In this document: in pieces, positions 32,896 through 41,256 of the stretch
How positions within the stretch are numbered: position 1 is the first letter of the stretch
Layout of the letters: every line of letters starts with the position of its first letter
DNA from: an uncultured Spirochaetales bacterium
Lineage (GTDB): Bacteria > Spirochaetota > Spirochaetia > Sphaerochaetales > Sphaerochaetaceae
Direction: 5' to 3'
DNA length: 41,256 nucleotides
Assembly (NCBI GenBank): GCA_945947045.1
Contig: CAMEXG010000003.1
Location: forward strand, 1 to 41,256
Program-made: the position numbers and the translations under genes
Notes under the pieces: generated by a model
The model's input: only the letters and a program-made list of their open reading frames with translations
The model's database searches: none
Told to the model about the DNA's origin: nothing

Positions 32896-35357
32896 CACAA
32901 TATCAAGACCTACCTGTTTACAGACATAGAAATGAGATATTAAAGGCTCTCTCCGACAATCAAGTGATTGTTGTGGAGAGCCCTACCGGAAGTGGTAAGA
33001 CCACTCAGATTCCTCTTATTCTCAAAGATGCAGGATACGCAGAGCTAGGGGTGATAGGCATCACCCAGCCAAGGCGTATCGCCGCAATGAGCGTCTCCGA
33101 ATATATCAAGAAACAGATTGGAGATGAAGGCACTTATTGCGGATATACAATGCGCTTTCATGATACTACGGATAAAAACACAAGAATAAAGATAATGACG
33201 GACGGAATCCTTCTTCAGGAAGTAAAGGCTGATCCTTTTCTTTCCCGTTACAGCGTCATTATGGTGGACGCCGCCCATGAGAGGAGCTTGAATATCGACT
33301 TTATCCTTGGACTATTAAAAGAAATAATCAGGGAAAGAAAAGATTTGAAGATAATAATCTCTTCTGCAACAATAAACACTCAAATCTTTTCCTCTTTCTT
33401 TGACTCGGCCCCCATCGTCTCCATAGACTCCAGGCCTTATCCAGTCTCAGTATTCTATAAGCCTTTGACACTTGATAGAGAACATGAGGAAGAGTACTAC
33501 CTACAGATACAAGCGATCATAAAAAGTGTCCATGAAAGAGAGGACGGCGGAGATGTATTGGTTTTTCTTCCGGGAGAGGCGGAGATCAAGAGTTGCATTC
33601 AATCGCTTTTTGGTTCAGAGCTAATGGATGCCAGGGAGCTTGACATCTATCCTTTATATGGACGCTTAAGTAAAGAAGACCAAGAAAAAGTCTTTACTCC
33701 CACTACCATCGGACATACAAAGGTAGTGGTATCGACCAATATAGCGGAGACAAGCCTTACAATAGACGGCATCAGGTGTGTCATCGACTCAGGATGGTGT
33801 AAGATAAACTATTATAACCAGAGAAACTTTACATCGGCTTTGATTCCTTCTCTGATTTCAAAGGCATCTGCAGACCAACGAAAAGGCAGGGCTGGAAGAA
33901 CAGCTCCCGGAGTATGTTGGAGACTATATAGCGAAGACAACTACAATCGACGAAGAGAGTATAGCGAGGAAGAAATACTACACTCGGATTTGGCTGAAGT
34001 AGTACTTCGAATGTGTGAACTGGGAATATACAACCTTACATCCTTCCCTTTTGTCACACCACCACAAAAGAAGGCGCTTGAATCAGCTATCGATACTCTC
34101 AAATATATCGGAGCGGTAAAAGATAATCTTCATCTTACGAAAATCGGTGAATTGATGATTAGTTTTCCTCTTATTCCAAGACTTTCAAGGGTAATGGTGG
34201 AAGCTATTCTCAACTACCCTTCCTCCATAGAGGATGTATCTATTGCCGTCGCCTTCTTATCTACAAAAACACCTTTTATAATGCCTCCGGGAGAAGAACT
34301 TGAAGCAAGGGATGTACACCACTCTCTTGTAGACAACCCAAACGGCGACTTCGCTTCTTGGCTTAACCTCTATAAGAGATATGAAAGTATAAGGGGTGAG
34401 AAAGCAAGAGATTCTTTCTGCAACAATAGATATCTGGACAAGCAGACTATGGATGAAATATGCCATATCAAGAAACAGCTCTTGGAAATAGTCGAGGGAA
34501 TCGGCCTACCCATAGTCGAAGGTAAGACTAATATCGGGGAATACTTGATTTGTCTCGCTTCAGGCTTAAGGCAATATATCTGCAAGAGGGTGGATAAATT
34601 CTCATATCGCTCTGTAAAAGCAGATGAAATCTTAATCCATCCCGGCTCGTCTTGGTTCTCAAATAAGCCTGAGTACATTCTCGCAGGTGAGATAGTTCAG
34701 ACGACAAAAATGTATGCCAGGTCAGTCTCTCCATTAAAGCCTATGTGGATTAATGCCATAGATCCTTTCCTGCTGAAGGAACTGGATAAGAAAAACGGAG
34801 AAAAGAAGAAAGAAGTCAAGGCAAAAGTCAAAGGACCCAATACCAGCATAGCAACTCTAGAACCTTATAGAGTCGGTTCGTCACATAAAGGAAAAGGAAA
34901 GTTTGTCGTTCCTCTTACCCACTTATCACAGATAAAGACAAGGTCCAGTGTCCAAATCTGGCTTAAGTGCGGCGACTGCATCAGCATAAAGAGTGTAAAG
35001 ACCAGTAAGATCGACAAGGAACTGTCCCTTATACCGATAAAGAAGGATCCTCTCAGAGATAAGCCTAAAAAGGCCATCACACAAGAATCCAACGATGAAG
35101 AGATCTTCTCATTCCTCACTTATCTTTTAAAGCCATATAAAAGTGGAAAGAACAACTTCGTATTCCTCTCATTAAGAGAAAATGAAGGAAAGTACACATT
35201 AATCCCGGAAGCTTCTATTGAAAACGGAGTAAGGGAGACCATATATTCTCTTTCTTCTTTATTGGAGATGATTCCAAAAAGAAGAAACAATGTGAGAAAA
35301 AGAATAAACGATATTCTGACAGCCTACGAAAGAGCGGTGGATTTAGGTGAGGATTAG
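32892..35357 (+). CDS. hrpA: HrpA-like DEAH-family RNA helicase with DAAH in motif II
   Basis: 821 residues from a TTG start inside the hisS stop. Motifs of the DEAH/RHA family: I ESPTGSGKTTQ (about 27-37), Ia TQPRRIAAMSV, II DAAHERS (126-132), III SSATIN, V STNIAETSLTIDGI, VI DQRKGRAGRTAPG; then helicase-associated and OB-fold domains. The Walker B glutamate is replaced by alanine (D-A-A-H, two base changes from any Glu codon). That residue is the usual catalytic base for ATP hydrolysis, so activity may be impaired or altered. The length is nearer HrpB (about 810) than the 1,300-residue E. coli HrpA, but motifs and C-terminal layout suit short HrpA-type proteins. A terminator hairpin overlaps its stop codon. 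Confidence 0.88.
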   Translation: MTQYQDLPVYRHRNEILKALSDNQVIVVESPTGSGKTTQIPLILKDAGYAELGVIGITQPRRIAAMSVSEYIKKQIGDEGTYCGYTMRFHDTTDKNTRIKIMTDGILLQEVKADPFLSRYSVIMVDAAHERSLNIDFILGLLKEIIRERKDLKIIISSATINTQIFSSFFDSAPIVSIDSRPYPVSVFYKPLTLDREHEEEYYLQIQAIIKSVHEREDGGDVLVFLPGEAEIKSCIQSLFGSELMDARELDIYPLYGRLSKEDQEKVFTPTTIGHTKVVVSTNIAETSLTIDGIRCVIDSGWCKINYYNQRNFTSALIPSLISKASADQRKGRAGRTAPGVCWRLYSEDNYNRRREYSEEEILHSDLAEVVLRMCELGIYNLTSFPFVTPPQKKALESAIDTLKYIGAVKDNLHLTKIGELMISFPLIPRLSRVMVEAILNYPSSIEDVSIAVAFLSTKTPFIMPPGEELEARDVHHSLVDNPNGDFASWLNLYKRYESIRGEKARDSFCNNRYLDKQTMDEICHIKKQLLEIVEGIGLPIVEGKTNIGEYLICLASGLRQYICKRVDKFSYRSVKADEILIHPGSSWFSNKPEYILAGEIVQTTKMYARSVSPLKPMWINAIDPFLLKELDKKNGEKKKEVKAKVKGPNTSIATLEPYRVGSSHKGKGKFVVPLTHLSQIKTRSSVQIWLKCGDCISIKSVKTSKIDKELSLIPIKKDPLRDKPKKAITQESNDEEIFSFLTYLLKPYKSGKNNFVFLSLRENEGKYTLIPEASIENGVRETIYSLSSLLEMIPKRRNNVRKRINDILTAYERAVDLGED

Positions 35358-35368
35358 ACCTCACCTTT
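35345..35368. terminator. Hairpin between convergent helicase and aroB genes
   Basis: AGGTGAGG, six-base loop, CCTCACCT: 8-bp stem containing the helicase stop codon in its loop, followed by TTTATACT. Weak T-tract; may serve both convergent genes. Confidence 0.5.
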
Positions 35369-36410
35369 ATACTATCATGGCAGCCACCTGATCGTCTGAA
35401 AGGGGAGACAATACAGGTTCCCCCAAACCTTTGAGGAACACGAACTTCGTAACTCCCCCACTCTTCTTTTTATCTTTCTTTGTGGCTTCAATAAACCTTT
35501 CATAGTCCTTCTTCTGGACTTTATACTCGTCAAGGAAAGGAAACTGTGAGATGAGATCGATACACCAAAGATAGAATTCCGGAGGGGTGATACCCTGCCA
35601 AAGTCCGCTTGTAAGAGCTTTCTTCATTCCCCATACAACTGCTTCACCATGGCTTATGGAGTAATCTGTAATGCTCTCCAAGGCATGGCCGAAAGTGTGA
35701 CCAAGGTTAAGAGCGCTTCTAATACCCTTTTTCTCCATAGGATCCCGCTCAATATAACTCTTTTTCACTCTTAGAGATAAATCCACCATTTTGTCTAAAC
35801 AAAACTCATCCCTCTGCAGAATTTTATCTCTGTTGGCGAAAAGAAACTTATATAAGGAGTCATCATCCGCCAAGAATGCATGTTTCACCACTTCTCCCAT
35901 GCCACACATAAATTCTTTATCGGAAAGAGTAGACAGGACAGGAAAAGAAAGAATAACATCTTCCGCAGGATAGAAGGCCCCTACAGTATTCTTCGTGTTC
36001 TGGAAATCTATGGCAGCCTTGCCCCCCAGAGAGGCATCCACCATCGAAAGAAGAGTTGTAGGGCATAGTACAAGTCTGGCGCCTCTCATAAATAGAGATG
36101 AAGCAAGAGCCGTCATATCACAAACGACACCACCACCTATTGCAACAAAAACTCCATCTCTTGCCATGGAGCGGCTAAGGGCGAATGTGAGAATTTTCTC
36201 TATACCTTCCCAGTTTTTGTTTTCTTCTCCACTCTTTAAAACAACTGTCCGCTCTTTATCAGGGGAGTATTGAAAGGAGTTTTCATCTGTTACAATTACA
36301 TAAGAAGGAGAGAGTGAGAGAATCTTCTCATTCATTTCGTTGTTATCGGTAGTAAACCAAACGTTGGTCTTTATATCATTCTGGAGTGTTACTTCAAATC
36401 TCTTTTCCAT
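35367..36410 (-). CDS. aroB: 3-dehydroquinate synthase
   Basis: Second step of the shikimate pathway, DAHP to 3-dehydroquinate, NAD+ and metal dependent. The 347 residues show AIGGGVVCDMTALASSLFMRG (NAD-binding), PTTLLSMVDASLGGKAAIDF (active-site loop) and NLGHTFGHALE with metal-binding histidines. The gene stands alone on the minus strand. It is divergent from the cysteine desulfurase gene, with 131 bases of shared upstream region that I could not resolve into clear promoters. Confidence 0.95.
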   Translation of the reverse strand: MEKRFEVTLQNDIKTNVWFTTDNNEMNEKILSLSPSYVIVTDENSFQYSPDKERTVVLKSGEENKNWEGIEKILTFALSRSMARDGVFVAIGGGVVCDMTALASSLFMRGARLVLCPTTLLSMVDASLGGKAAIDFQNTKNTVGAFYPAEDVILSFPVLSTLSDKEFMCGMGEVVKHAFLADDDSLYKFLFANRDKILQRDEFCLDKMVDLSLRVKKSYIERDPMEKKGIRSALNLGHTFGHALESITDYSISHGEAVVWGMKKALTSGLWQGITPPEFYLWCIDLISQFPFLDEYKVQKKDYERFIEATKKDKKKSGGVTKFVFLKGLGEPVLSPLSDDQVAAMIV

Positions 36411-36541
36411 AAAATGAGTCTAAATCTTTTCACTCCTTTCTTCCATATTACTTACTTTCTTTTCTTTCATGGTGATACTTTTTCTATCTATTCACTCTTC
36501 CCTTGTAGACCAAGATAAGAATAAAGAAGAAAATCCATAGT

Positions 36542-37666
36542 ATGGAAATCTACTTTGACAACGCAGCAACCACTCCCCTCTCAACAAGAGCGGCAAAAGC
36601 ATATATAGAAACAGCTACCCTTTTTCCTGGAAATCCTTCTTCAATTCATAGACTTGGCAGAAAGGCGAAAGACGAACTAGAAAGAAGAAGGAGTCATATA
36701 TCCTCCCTTTTGGGTGTAAACGAAAGAAATCTAATATTCACTTCAGGTGCAACAGAATCCATATCACTTTTTTTCTCATCTCTTCTTTGGATGGAGAAGG
36801 GTACCATTGTCGTCTCCCGCATTGAACACGAAGCTGTCACGTCATGGATGACTTATCTAAAAAAAATTGGATGGAATATTGTAAAGATCAAAGCAAAAGG
36901 TGGTCTCGTTTCTCCTGACGAACTCTATTCTTCTCTGACACCTGATACAAAAGTCGTCGCCATTATGGCCGTCAATAATGTTACCGGCGCCATTGAAGAT
37001 ACCAAGAGCCTTGTAGATTGCGTAAGAAGATTTGAAAAAGAGAATGGGAAGAAGATTCTCTTCTTCTCTGACAGCGTCCAGGCTTTGGGAAAGACAGGGC
37101 TTGATCTAAAGGGAAGCGATGTAGACGGAGCATCATTTTCAGCCCACAAAATCAACGGTCCTAGAGGCGTAGGACTTTTATATGCAAAGAATCCGGAGAT
37201 AATACGACCTATAGCTTCCGCAGGTGGACAGGAAGGCGGACACAGGGGAGGAACCGAGAACCTTCCTGGAGTCGCTGCTTTCGACGAAGCCTTGTCAGAA
37301 TGGATGGAGAATAGAGAGGAAGATGAAGAGAGGATCGGGGTATATAATAAAATACTCAGGGAAACTCTATCAAAACTTGGCTTGGAGATTATCTCTCCGG
37401 AAAATGCTTCTCCATATATCCTTTCTGTAATATCACCACTTCCTTCAGAAGTGTTTACAAGGATGCTGATGGACAAGGGGTTCTGCGTATCCTCCGGCTC
37501 TGCCTGCTCCAACAATGCAAAAGGAAAGAGCGAGGGCATACTTGAAGCCATGGGAATAAGAAATGAGAAGGCAAAGAAAGCTATAAGAATCAGCATGGGA
37601 AGAGATACAAAAGAAGAAGATGTAATAAGCCTATGTAAGGCATTTGGAGAATTAATAAATGGATGA
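36542..37666 (+). CDS. Cysteine desulfurase (NifS/IscS family), ThiI partner
   Basis: PLP enzyme, 374 residues, that takes sulphur from cysteine. EIYFDNAATTPLS at the start, FTSGATESIS, FSAHKINGPRGVGLLY (PLP lysine about residue 203) and VSSGSACSNNAKG (active-site Cys about residue 320) are all intact. The active-site loop has the class I SSGSACS sequence. It overlaps thiI by eight bases, so it most likely supplies persulfide for ThiI, as NifZ does in Bacillus. No IscU scaffold gene is next to it. The ribosome site is poor: AAGAAGAAAA lies more than ten bases away. Confidence 0.93.
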   Translation: MEIYFDNAATTPLSTRAAKAYIETATLFPGNPSSIHRLGRKAKDELERRRSHISSLLGVNERNLIFTSGATESISLFFSSLLWMEKGTIVVSRIEHEAVTSWMTYLKKIGWNIVKIKAKGGLVSPDELYSSLTPDTKVVAIMAVNNVTGAIEDTKSLVDCVRRFEKENGKKILFFSDSVQALGKTGLDLKGSDVDGASFSAHKINGPRGVGLLYAKNPEIIRPIASAGGQEGGHRGGTENLPGVAAFDEALSEWMENREEDEERIGVYNKILRETLSKLGLEIISPENASPYILSVISPLPSEVFTRMLMDKGFCVSSGSACSNNAKGKSEGILEAMGIRNEKAKKAIRISMGRDTKEEDVISLCKAFGELING

Positions 37667-38885
37667 AAGATTATATTTGGTGAAAGAAGGAGAAATATCT
37701 CTTAAAGGTGGAAATAGAATAATGTTTGAGCGGAAGCTTAGGGCAAATATCCGCTCAAAACTTAAGCCATATGAATCACGTATGGATAAATCAAAGGGAA
37801 GAGTCTATGTCTTTGTTGATGACAAGTGTCCGGAAGAGTTGGCGGAAAAAGCCCTGTCGACAACCTTCGGCATCACCGGTTGGGCTCAAAGCGAAAGATG
37901 CAGTGAAAAATCCATCGAGTCCATAATAGAAAAAACAGAGGAAATTCTTTCCAGGCACCCTTTTGGCGATACAGGCTCCTTTAAAGTAGATGTAAGAAGA
38001 GAAGACAAGTCTTTTCCTATGGATTCCCATATGGTTGCCGTTGCTCTAGCTGATATTGTCGAGAAATACTATCCTAACCTCTCTGTCGACCTTAAGACCC
38101 CTGACTATACTCTGACTGTTGAAATAAGAAACCAGTGCTTTGTTTATACAGATAGCAAGAAAGGTGTAGGAGGACTTCCCGTAGGAACTGCAGGAAGAGG
38201 TATGCTTCTTCTTTCCGGAGGCATCGACAGCCCTGTTGCAGGATATACAATGGCAAAGCGTGGCTTAAAGCTGGATTGCTGTTATTTCCATGCATATCCG
38301 TATACTTCCGAATTGGCTCTCGATAAAGTAAAGAAGCTTGCTTCAATAATTGCTCCATACCTACAGGGAACAAGGCTTTTTGTAGTTCCTTTTACAAAAG
38401 GACAGGAGTACATAAGAGACCATGGCGTCGAAGAGGAGGCTACTCTGATGTTCAGAGCTTCTATGATGAAGACAGCTGAAAAACTGTCAAATAGATACCA
38501 TGACAAAGCTATTGTAACAGGAGAAGCAGTATCTCAAGTCGCCTCTCAGACTTTGGATGCCATGACATTTACAGACAGCATGACGGATCTCTTGGTATTG
38601 AGACCACTCTGCGGTCTTGATAAAGAAGAGATCATCGACAGGGCAAAGGCAATCGGCACATATGAAACATCCATTCTTCCCTATGAAGACTGCTGCGTCG
38701 TGTTCTCACCGAAACACCCTGTAACAAGACCGGACAAAGAAGAGATGAGGGAGCACTTTTCTTCATTGAAAATGGATGCCCTGATCGACGAAGCTGTGGA
38801 GAATACTGTTGTTTATACATTCTCGGATCAAGGGGAAGAGATTCAATCTGAGGAGGTCGGAAGGTCAGAATATGGAGAAGATTAA
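37659..38885 (+). CDS. thiI: tRNA 4-thiouridine synthase ThiI
   Basis: Adenylates U8 of tRNA and inserts sulphur (4-thiouridine). The 408 residues consist of an N-terminal ferredoxin-like domain and THUMP domain (about 1-165), and the PP-loop ATP pyrophosphatase with LLSGGIDSPVAGYTMAKRG (about 183-201). CCVVF near the end contains the catalytic cysteine region (equivalent to E. coli Cys344). The C-terminal rhodanese domain of the enterobacterial form is absent, as in Bacillus, where the desulfurase passes sulphur directly. Gene overlaps on both sides show it is part of a three-gene unit with the desulfurase and the permease. Confidence 0.95.
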   Translation: MDERLYLVKEGEISLKGGNRIMFERKLRANIRSKLKPYESRMDKSKGRVYVFVDDKCPEELAEKALSTTFGITGWAQSERCSEKSIESIIEKTEEILSRHPFGDTGSFKVDVRREDKSFPMDSHMVAVALADIVEKYYPNLSVDLKTPDYTLTVEIRNQCFVYTDSKKGVGGLPVGTAGRGMLLLSGGIDSPVAGYTMAKRGLKLDCCYFHAYPYTSELALDKVKKLASIIAPYLQGTRLFVVPFTKGQEYIRDHGVEEEATLMFRASMMKTAEKLSNRYHDKAIVTGEAVSQVASQTLDAMTFTDSMTDLLVLRPLCGLDKEEIIDRAKAIGTYETSILPYEDCCVVFSPKHPVTRPDKEEMREHFSSLKMDALIDEAVENTVVYTFSDQGEEIQSEEVGRSEYGED

Positions 38886-40014
38886 ATCTTTCTGTAAAAA
38901 ACAAATTGTATTTGTAGTTGCATTATTTGCTTCACTTTTATCCCTCCTACTCTCCCCTCCCACAGGAGAGAGGTTTATGTCTCTCGACTGGAGAACTCTT
39001 TTTACTCTTTTTATGCTTCTCTTGGTATTGGAGGGATTTAAGAAAGAGAAAATGTTCTATCCCTTTTTTCTCCTTACAGATAGGTTTAATACAATCAAGG
39101 GACTTTCTTACTTTCTCGTCGGTGTAGTATTCTTTCTTGCCCCTTTTATTACTAATGACGTTTCTTTGGTGACATTCGTTCCTCTTACAATCATTATTTT
39201 TAAGGGAATCAATAAGGAAAAATACCTTCTTCCCACAGTAATACTAGAAAATATTGCAGCCATATCAGGAGCATTCTTAACTCCCTTCGGGAACCCCCAG
39301 AATCTATTCATCTATACAAATACAGAGGTGTCTCCTTCTTCCTTCATTCTTCACATGTTGCCGATGTGGAGTATGGGTTTATTGGGACTATTTGTTGCAG
39401 TGAACTTTATATATAGAAAGAATCCAAAAGAGCCGATATACATGAATGAAAGAATCGAACATGATGTTCCAGATTCTCAAAACAGAGGGCTTAGAGTCTT
39501 CTATCTTGCGCTTCTGGTTCTTTTGCTTGTTGAGATTGTTACTAGAGTATTTAACTTTGTAGATATTGTAATAATTGTTTTAGCAGCCCTTCTTTTGTTT
39601 GATAGGAAAGTATATAAAAAGGTCGACTACTATCTTTTGTCTACTTTCTTCTTTTTCTTCCTCTTCTCTTCCTCTATTGCCGAAATTCCATTTGTCAAAG
39701 ATTTCCTCTCTAGAAGTGTCGGCGGCAACGAGTATTGGTGGGGATTGGGAATAAGCCAGATTATTTCAAATGTTCCAGGAACCGCACTCCTCTTAGATTT
39801 CTCCAGTAACTACACGGCACTATTGTACGGAGTAAATGCAGCAGGAATGGGAACTATTGTAGGGTCGTTGGCTTCACTTATTACTTTCTCTATATACAAC
39901 AAAGAGTATCCTGATGGAAAGAAGAACTTCTTCAAGTATTTCCACTCTTTCTCTCTTTGTTTCTTAGTTCTGTATATAGTGACTGCCATTCCAATAAAGA
40001 ATTGGACTTTATAA
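38872..40014 (+). CDS. ArsB/NhaD/SLC13-type (ion transporter superfamily) permease
   Basis: The ATG at 38872, inside the end of thiI, is a better start than 38809 of the track because GAGGAGG lies upstream and the protein then begins MEKIKSFCKKQIVF. The 380 residues form about ten membrane helices. Motifs ITNDVSLVTFVPL and LTPFGNPQNLFIY are the paired half-helix sequences of the ion transporter superfamily, and a second N-x-P-G-T (ISNVPGTALLLDF) occurs in the C-terminal repeat. The family includes citrate, arsenite and Na+/H+ carriers, so the substrate is undetermined. It overlaps thiI by 14 bases; a strong terminator follows directly. Confidence 0.82.
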   Translation: MEKIKSFCKKQIVFVVALFASLLSLLLSPPTGERFMSLDWRTLFTLFMLLLVLEGFKKEKMFYPFFLLTDRFNTIKGLSYFLVGVVFFLAPFITNDVSLVTFVPLTIIIFKGINKEKYLLPTVILENIAAISGAFLTPFGNPQNLFIYTNTEVSPSSFILHMLPMWSMGLLGLFVAVNFIYRKNPKEPIYMNERIEHDVPDSQNRGLRVFYLALLVLLLVEIVTRVFNFVDIVIIVLAALLLFDRKVYKKVDYYLLSTFFFFFLFSSSIAEIPFVKDFLSRSVGGNEYWWGLGISQIISNVPGTALLLDFSSNYTALLYGVNAAGMGTIVGSLASLITFSIYNKEYPDGKKNFFKYFHSFSLCFLVLYIVTAIPIKNWTL

Positions 40015-40053
40015 AAAAAGGTTCGGGGATGAAAAAACCTCGAACCTTTTTTT
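40013..40053. terminator. Strong bidirectional terminator
   Basis: GGTTCGGGG pairs with CCTCGAACC (one G-U) around a nine-base loop, flanked by A7 and T7 that extend the stem to about 16 bp. Suitable for both the permease gene and the convergent Rpn gene. Confidence 0.85.
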
Positions 40054-40066
40054 CTATAACTATAGC

Positions 40067-41131
40067 TTACTGTTTCATCTCTTTAATTCTCTTTAGAACC
40101 TCTTTCTTTTCTGTTTCGGTTTCTACCAATATTTCAAGAGCCTTTTCATAGGAATATTCTTTGGCCTCAACCAACTTGATGACATTATCAACTAAAGTAC
40201 TAATTCTACCCTCAGCCATTCCTTGCTCCTTTCCTTGTGCCAATCCTTGTTCCATTCCTTGAGAAATGCCTTGAGCTATTCCTTCAGATATTCATTTAGA
40301 TTTGGCATCAGCAACTGCTTTATCTTTTAAATATTCAAGAACGTCATATATAGTATCTCCTTTCACAGCATCCTCCTTTCCCAATTTTGTATCTTCATAA
40401 AAATCATAACCAGTTACAGCAATTACTGTTTTTTTGGCATTTTCATCCAAGACAGTTTTAACCAAACCATCTAGTTTATTTACATATCTTTCTACTTGAT
40501 CAAGTTCTAATAGTCTACTCATAATTTGAATAGGCATTATAGCTTCTTTCAATGGAAGGGAAAGAATTTCCAAATCCTCTTCCTTTATATCCAAGACATA
40601 TATTACCGGGATTCTCAGTGAGATTTGATACTTCATTATTTCTTCCGGCGTGTCTTCGGGAAACAAGTCACGTATATTTAGTTCCTTATTCTTTTCTATT
40701 TTATCCCACACGATTATAAGCGGAACGACAGGTAATACTTCTCCAGTTTTCTCCATAATAGAAAGGATATGAACCAAAGTGTATAGAGTCATTCTGACTT
40801 GATCCTTAATGTCCAGGTTAGTCTGATTTTCAATACAAAGGTATACTTTTCTCCCATCTGTCTTAATCCAGAGTTTTCTTATATCTCTAACGAACTCCTT
40901 TGACAGCGCTATCTTTCCTCCTTCCACACTTGTCACAGTATCTGTCTCGCTATAATCCCTTAACTCATCAGGGTTTATTATTTCATCCTTAAGAACTAAC
41001 TGAAAAATAGAGGCAAATTCTCTATTATCGCTTAATAGATGCTTCTCAGTATTATTCTTAGGCTTGCCAACAACAGAAATATGTATATTCTGTTTCCTCT
41101 TCTTCCCTTTCCCTGCATTCTTTCTCTTCAT
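40067..41131 (-). pseudogene. Rpn / PD-(D/E)XK nuclease family transposase, interrupted by in-frame TGA
   Basis: Two track ORFs (279 and 62 aa) are in the same frame and are separated only by a TGA at 40294-40292. Read through, they give about 354 residues, the usual length of this family. The N-terminal part has a basic start, the nuclease-type core (KVYLCIENQTNLD with the family E-x-Q), and the C-terminal part the characteristic GIAQGISQGMEQGLAQG-type repeats and a helical end. A change of one base (CGA to TGA) would explain the interruption. AGGAG lies five bases before the ATG at 41131. These are recombination-promoting nucleases rather than classical IS transposases. Most likely a decaying copy, though a truncated active nuclease remains possible because the core is upstream of the stop. 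Confidence 0.75.
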
Positions 41132-41186
41132 AAATGCTCCTATGGATTAATCCAAAAAGAAAGACTCCCCAAATAGCGAAGATGCA

Positions 41187-41238
41187 CCAAATTGAAATTT
41201 GGCACAATCCAACCTCGCACCCACCGATATCGAGGGTG
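41187..41238. repeat. Palindromic stretches upstream of the Rpn gene
   Basis: CCAAATT-GA-AATTTGG (41187-41202) is a perfect 7-bp inverted repeat, and CCTCG/CGAGG with an alternative CACCC/GGGTG follows at 41213-41238. No coding sequence is seen in the last 125 bases. The segment may hold the promoter region of the Rpn gene or the edge of a mobile unit; the window ends too soon to decide. Confidence 0.4.
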
Positions 41239-41256
41239 AAAGGAGGAGCATAGGCA

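Noticed and set aside
36925-37596. 223-aa minus-strand ORF opposite the cysteine desulfurase
   Set aside because: Shadow of a real conserved gene; serine/proline-rich, no start signals.
40292-40294. TGA in the Rpn gene as recoding (selenocysteine or TGA=Trp)
   Set aside because: prfB with a regulatory TGA and many TGA stops in the window show that TGA terminates, and the position is not a conserved cysteine; a CGA to TGA mutation is simpler.
1-41256. CRISPR array, tRNA, rRNA or prophage
   Set aside because: No spaced direct repeats, no tRNA-like cloverleaf ends and no phage genes were recognised; the only regular repeats are the coding PVEK repeats.

Overview
The window reads as a chromosomal segment of a low-to-moderate GC, diderm, probably anaerobic bacterium. 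A spirochaete (Treponema/Sphaerochaeta-like gut lineage) is my best guess. This rests on a LolCDE-type lipoprotein exporter (outer membrane), an Rnf complex, a PEGA-domain exported protein, an AroH-type chorismate mutase, a conserved P-loop protein next to mgtE and a degenerate Rpn-family transposase. No rRNA, tRNA, CRISPR array, integrase or prophage was seen, and apart from the last ~1.2 kb the region looks like ordinary chromosomal backbone.

Layout. (1) 1-5.2 kb, plus strand: end of an S9 prolyl-oligopeptidase-family peptidase, then an ECF vitamin-type transporter (UPF0397 S component, terminator, fused double ATPase, EcfT). (2) 5.2-7.3 kb, minus: a compact operon of a small membrane protein, AroH chorismate mutase, a flavodoxin-fold reductase and a SAM hydrolase (DUF62). 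(3) 7.5-11.2 kb: DUF1015 protein (+), TsaC/Sua5 and an FtsB-like protein (-), and a divergent membrane protein (+) with long [12 protein letters not shown] repeats. A promoter pair and an inverted repeat lie between the last two. (4) 11.3-26.0 kb, minus: fifteen tightly packed genes, in transcription order rnfCDGEAB, a GH57-like protein that has lost its catalytic residues, prfB with the programmed +1 frameshift, a PEGA protein, ftsY, an exported repeat protein, a LolCDE-like permease-ATPase-permease set, and RNase Z. (5) 26.2-29.3 kb, plus: two tandem mgtE magnesium channel genes. (6) 29.4-35.4 kb: P-loop protein, PcnB-like nucleotidyltransferase (-), hisS, and a HrpA-like helicase with DAAH in place of DEAH. 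(7) 35.4-40.0 kb: aroB (-), then cysteine desulfurase, thiI and an ArsB/NhaD-type permease. (8) 40.0-41.3 kb: an Rpn/PD-(D/E)XK transposase interrupted by one in-frame TGA.

The most interesting signal is in front of the two mgtE genes. Each is preceded by a short ORF with a good Shine-Dalgarno site. The peptides begin MDGDPGS (19 aa) and MDDGTGS (29 aa), sharing M-D-x-x-x-G-S with acidic residues at the N terminus. Each ORF carries a sequence near its start that can pair with a downstream segment, and that segment can alternatively pair at or next to the mgtE ribosome binding site. This looks like a duplicated, leader-peptide-based magnesium attenuator. It is analogous in logic, though not in sequence, to the EPDP-containing MgtL peptide that controls mgtA in enterobacteria. 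The match to a function is inference; the ORFs and complementary segments are directly visible.
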